Source of the DNA: Bacillota bacterium
GTDB taxonomy: Bacteria > Bacillota > Clostridia > Lachnospirales > Lachnospiraceae
Length of the DNA stretch: 15,812 nucleotides
NCBI GenBank assembly: GCA_023392995.1
Contig: JAEWMZ010000022.1
Coordinates: 1-15,812 of the forward strand
Reading direction: 5' to 3'
The notes beneath the pieces were generated by a model. It was not told the DNA's origin. It searched no databases and saw only the letters and a program-made list of their open reading frames with translations. Position numbers and translations under genes: made by a program. Position 1 is the first letter of the stretch; every line of letters starts with the position of its first letter. Shown here piece by piece: positions 15,116 through 15,812 of the stretch.

Positions 15116-15280
15116 ATGGATCAAAATGATAAAAGTACGTTCAGAGATTATAGTTTTGCAGATGTATCCGATGAAGACTTAAAAAAAATCACAGAATTAG
15201 AGCATAATATTGGAGCTAGTACAAAGAACGATGTTATATTGATTGCTTATAAAAATTGCCACATGGAGTCTCAAAAATAA
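15116..15280 (+). CDS. Small acidic protein of 54 residues, unknown function
   Basis: ATG at 15116 has a perfect AGGAGG (15101-15106) nine bases before it and ends at TAA 15278-15280. The protein starts MDQNDKSTFRDYSFADVSDE and continues with a Lys-rich helix-like part (LKKITELEHNIGASTKNDVI), then ILIAYKNCHMESQK. There is no signal peptide or membrane segment, so it should be cytosolic. It follows the kinase gene by 111 bases and precedes a strong terminator, and no terminator was seen between them, so it may be read with the two-component operon. It resembles no family I can name. The strong ribosome site and the terminator right after it support a real gene. Confidence 0.65.
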   Translation: MDQNDKSTFRDYSFADVSDEDLKKITELEHNIGASTKNDVILIAYKNCHMESQK

Positions 15281-15303
15281 TTACAGCTTGCGGACTTCAT
15301 AGA

Positions 15304-15356
15304 AAACTGCTGCTTCTGTTGTTAATAAAACTTAATAACACGGGCAGCAGTTTTTT
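15304..15356 (+). terminator. Terminator after the small gene, probably two-way
   Basis: AAACTGCTGC (15304-15313) pairs perfectly with GCAGCAGTTT (15344-15353), followed by T residues. An inner GTTGTTAA/TTAATAAC stem strengthens it. An A run before the left arm lets it also end the opposite gene (stop at 15383). Confidence 0.8.
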
Positions 15357-15382
15357 ATGTTTTTTATATTTTTCACGTTACT

Positions 15383-15757
15383 TTATGTAACCTTTTTGAT
15401 AAATATCTCAATTTTACCGTCCGGAACCTCCCATTCCACGGTGCTCCCTTCTTTATATCCAAGGATAGCGGTCCCAAGGGGAGACAGAACTGATATTTTG
15501 TTTTTCAGAATATTTGCATGTGTTGGATATACCAGCGTTGCCTCTTCTTCTGAGCCATCCACCACCAGTAATACATTGGAATCCAGCCTTACAATATTGG
15601 CTGGCAGCTGGGACTCAGCTTTAATTACGGCTCTGTTAATCTCGGCCTCTAGTTTTTTTAGGTATTTATCATTTTTTGTCTCACTTGATTTGCTATCTTC
15701 AATTAACTTGCTTAATATTTCTTTATCAGCGTGTGTAATGTAGATCTGATTAGACAT
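15383..15757 (-). CDS. GreA/GreB C-terminal domain protein, Rnk-like
   Basis: A 124-residue cytosolic protein with a short charged N-terminal helical part (about 1-50, LSKLIEDSKSSETKNDKYLKKL) and a Gre-type FKBP-like domain (about 50-124) ending in ISVLSPLGTAILGYKEGSTVEWEVPDG. GreA is about 158 residues; the shorter coiled coil here is nearer the Rnk type, which binds RNA polymerase but lacks the transcript-cleavage tip. The start ATG (15757) has GGGAG eight bases before it; a longer frame to 15802 is not family-like. It is not obviously linked to the sugar genes. Confidence 0.8.
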   Translation of the reverse strand: MSNQIYITHADKEILSKLIEDSKSSETKNDKYLKKLEAEINRAVIKAESQLPANIVRLDSNVLLVVDGSEEEATLVYPTHANILKNKISVLSPLGTAILGYKEGSTVEWEVPDGKIEIFIKKVT

Positions 15758-15812
15758 GCCACTCTCTCCCTTCCTATGAATCAGTCTCACAAACAATAGC
15801 ATATCGCAAATG

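Noticed and set aside
15357..15743. 128-residue plus-strand frame opposite the Gre-like gene
   Set aside because: Antisense to a family-matching gene; it begins in the terminator T run.

Overview
The window looks like a chromosomal carbohydrate-use region from an anaerobic, low-GC Firmicute of the Clostridia, most likely a Lachnospiraceae-type organism. This rests on AT-rich codon use, strong AGGAGG-type ribosome binding sites, a CUT2-type sugar ABC transporter under a YesM/YesN-type two-component system, and protein types common in that group (WG-repeat lipoprotein, Rnk-like Gre factor). The species assignment is inference.

Layout: (1) 1-968, minus, the first 322 residues of a sugar isomerase of the L-fucose/L-arabinose isomerase family, running off the left edge. 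(2) 969-1967, an unusually long divergent intergenic region of about 1 kb, G-poor on the plus strand, with short phased direct repeats, two alternating pyrimidine-purine tracts, an operator-like palindrome and, at its right end, a perfect 22-bp inverted repeat. (3) 1968-2834, plus, an AraC-family regulator, then 2914-4287, a PQQ-type sugar dehydrogenase-like beta-propeller with no secretion signal. (4) 4288-4573, intergenic with several nested hairpins. (5) 4574-5725, minus, a lipoprotein with ten WG repeats, from a TTG start. (6) 5833-6144, minus, L-rhamnose mutarotase (rhaM). (7) 6371-11259, minus, an ABC importer written ATPase, permease, permease, binding lipoprotein, with tightly coupled ATPase and permease genes and a repeat-filled gap before the binding protein. 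(8) 11574-15004, plus and divergent, a response regulator and sensor histidine kinase, followed by a 54-residue small protein (15116-15280) and a terminator. (9) 15383-15757, minus, a GreA/Rnk-like factor.

How it fits together: the sensor kinase probably detects a sugar or sugar-bound protein outside the cell. The regulator probably then activates the divergent transporter operon. RhaM next to the transporter points to L-rhamnose or a related 6-deoxy sugar as substrate; it interconverts the anomers so that isomerase can act. No rhamnose isomerase, kinase or aldolase is in the window, so the rest of the pathway lies elsewhere or the substrate is different. The isomerase at the left edge could belong to the same or a different sugar pathway; its own AraC neighbour suggests separate control.

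I found no clear new defence, mobile or CRISPR system. The less usual content is in the noncoding DNA (periodic ATTATG array, AraC-leader inverted repeat, promoter-terminator leader between the binding protein and rhaM) and in the dehydrogenase-like propeller, whose expected catalytic His seems to be replaced.
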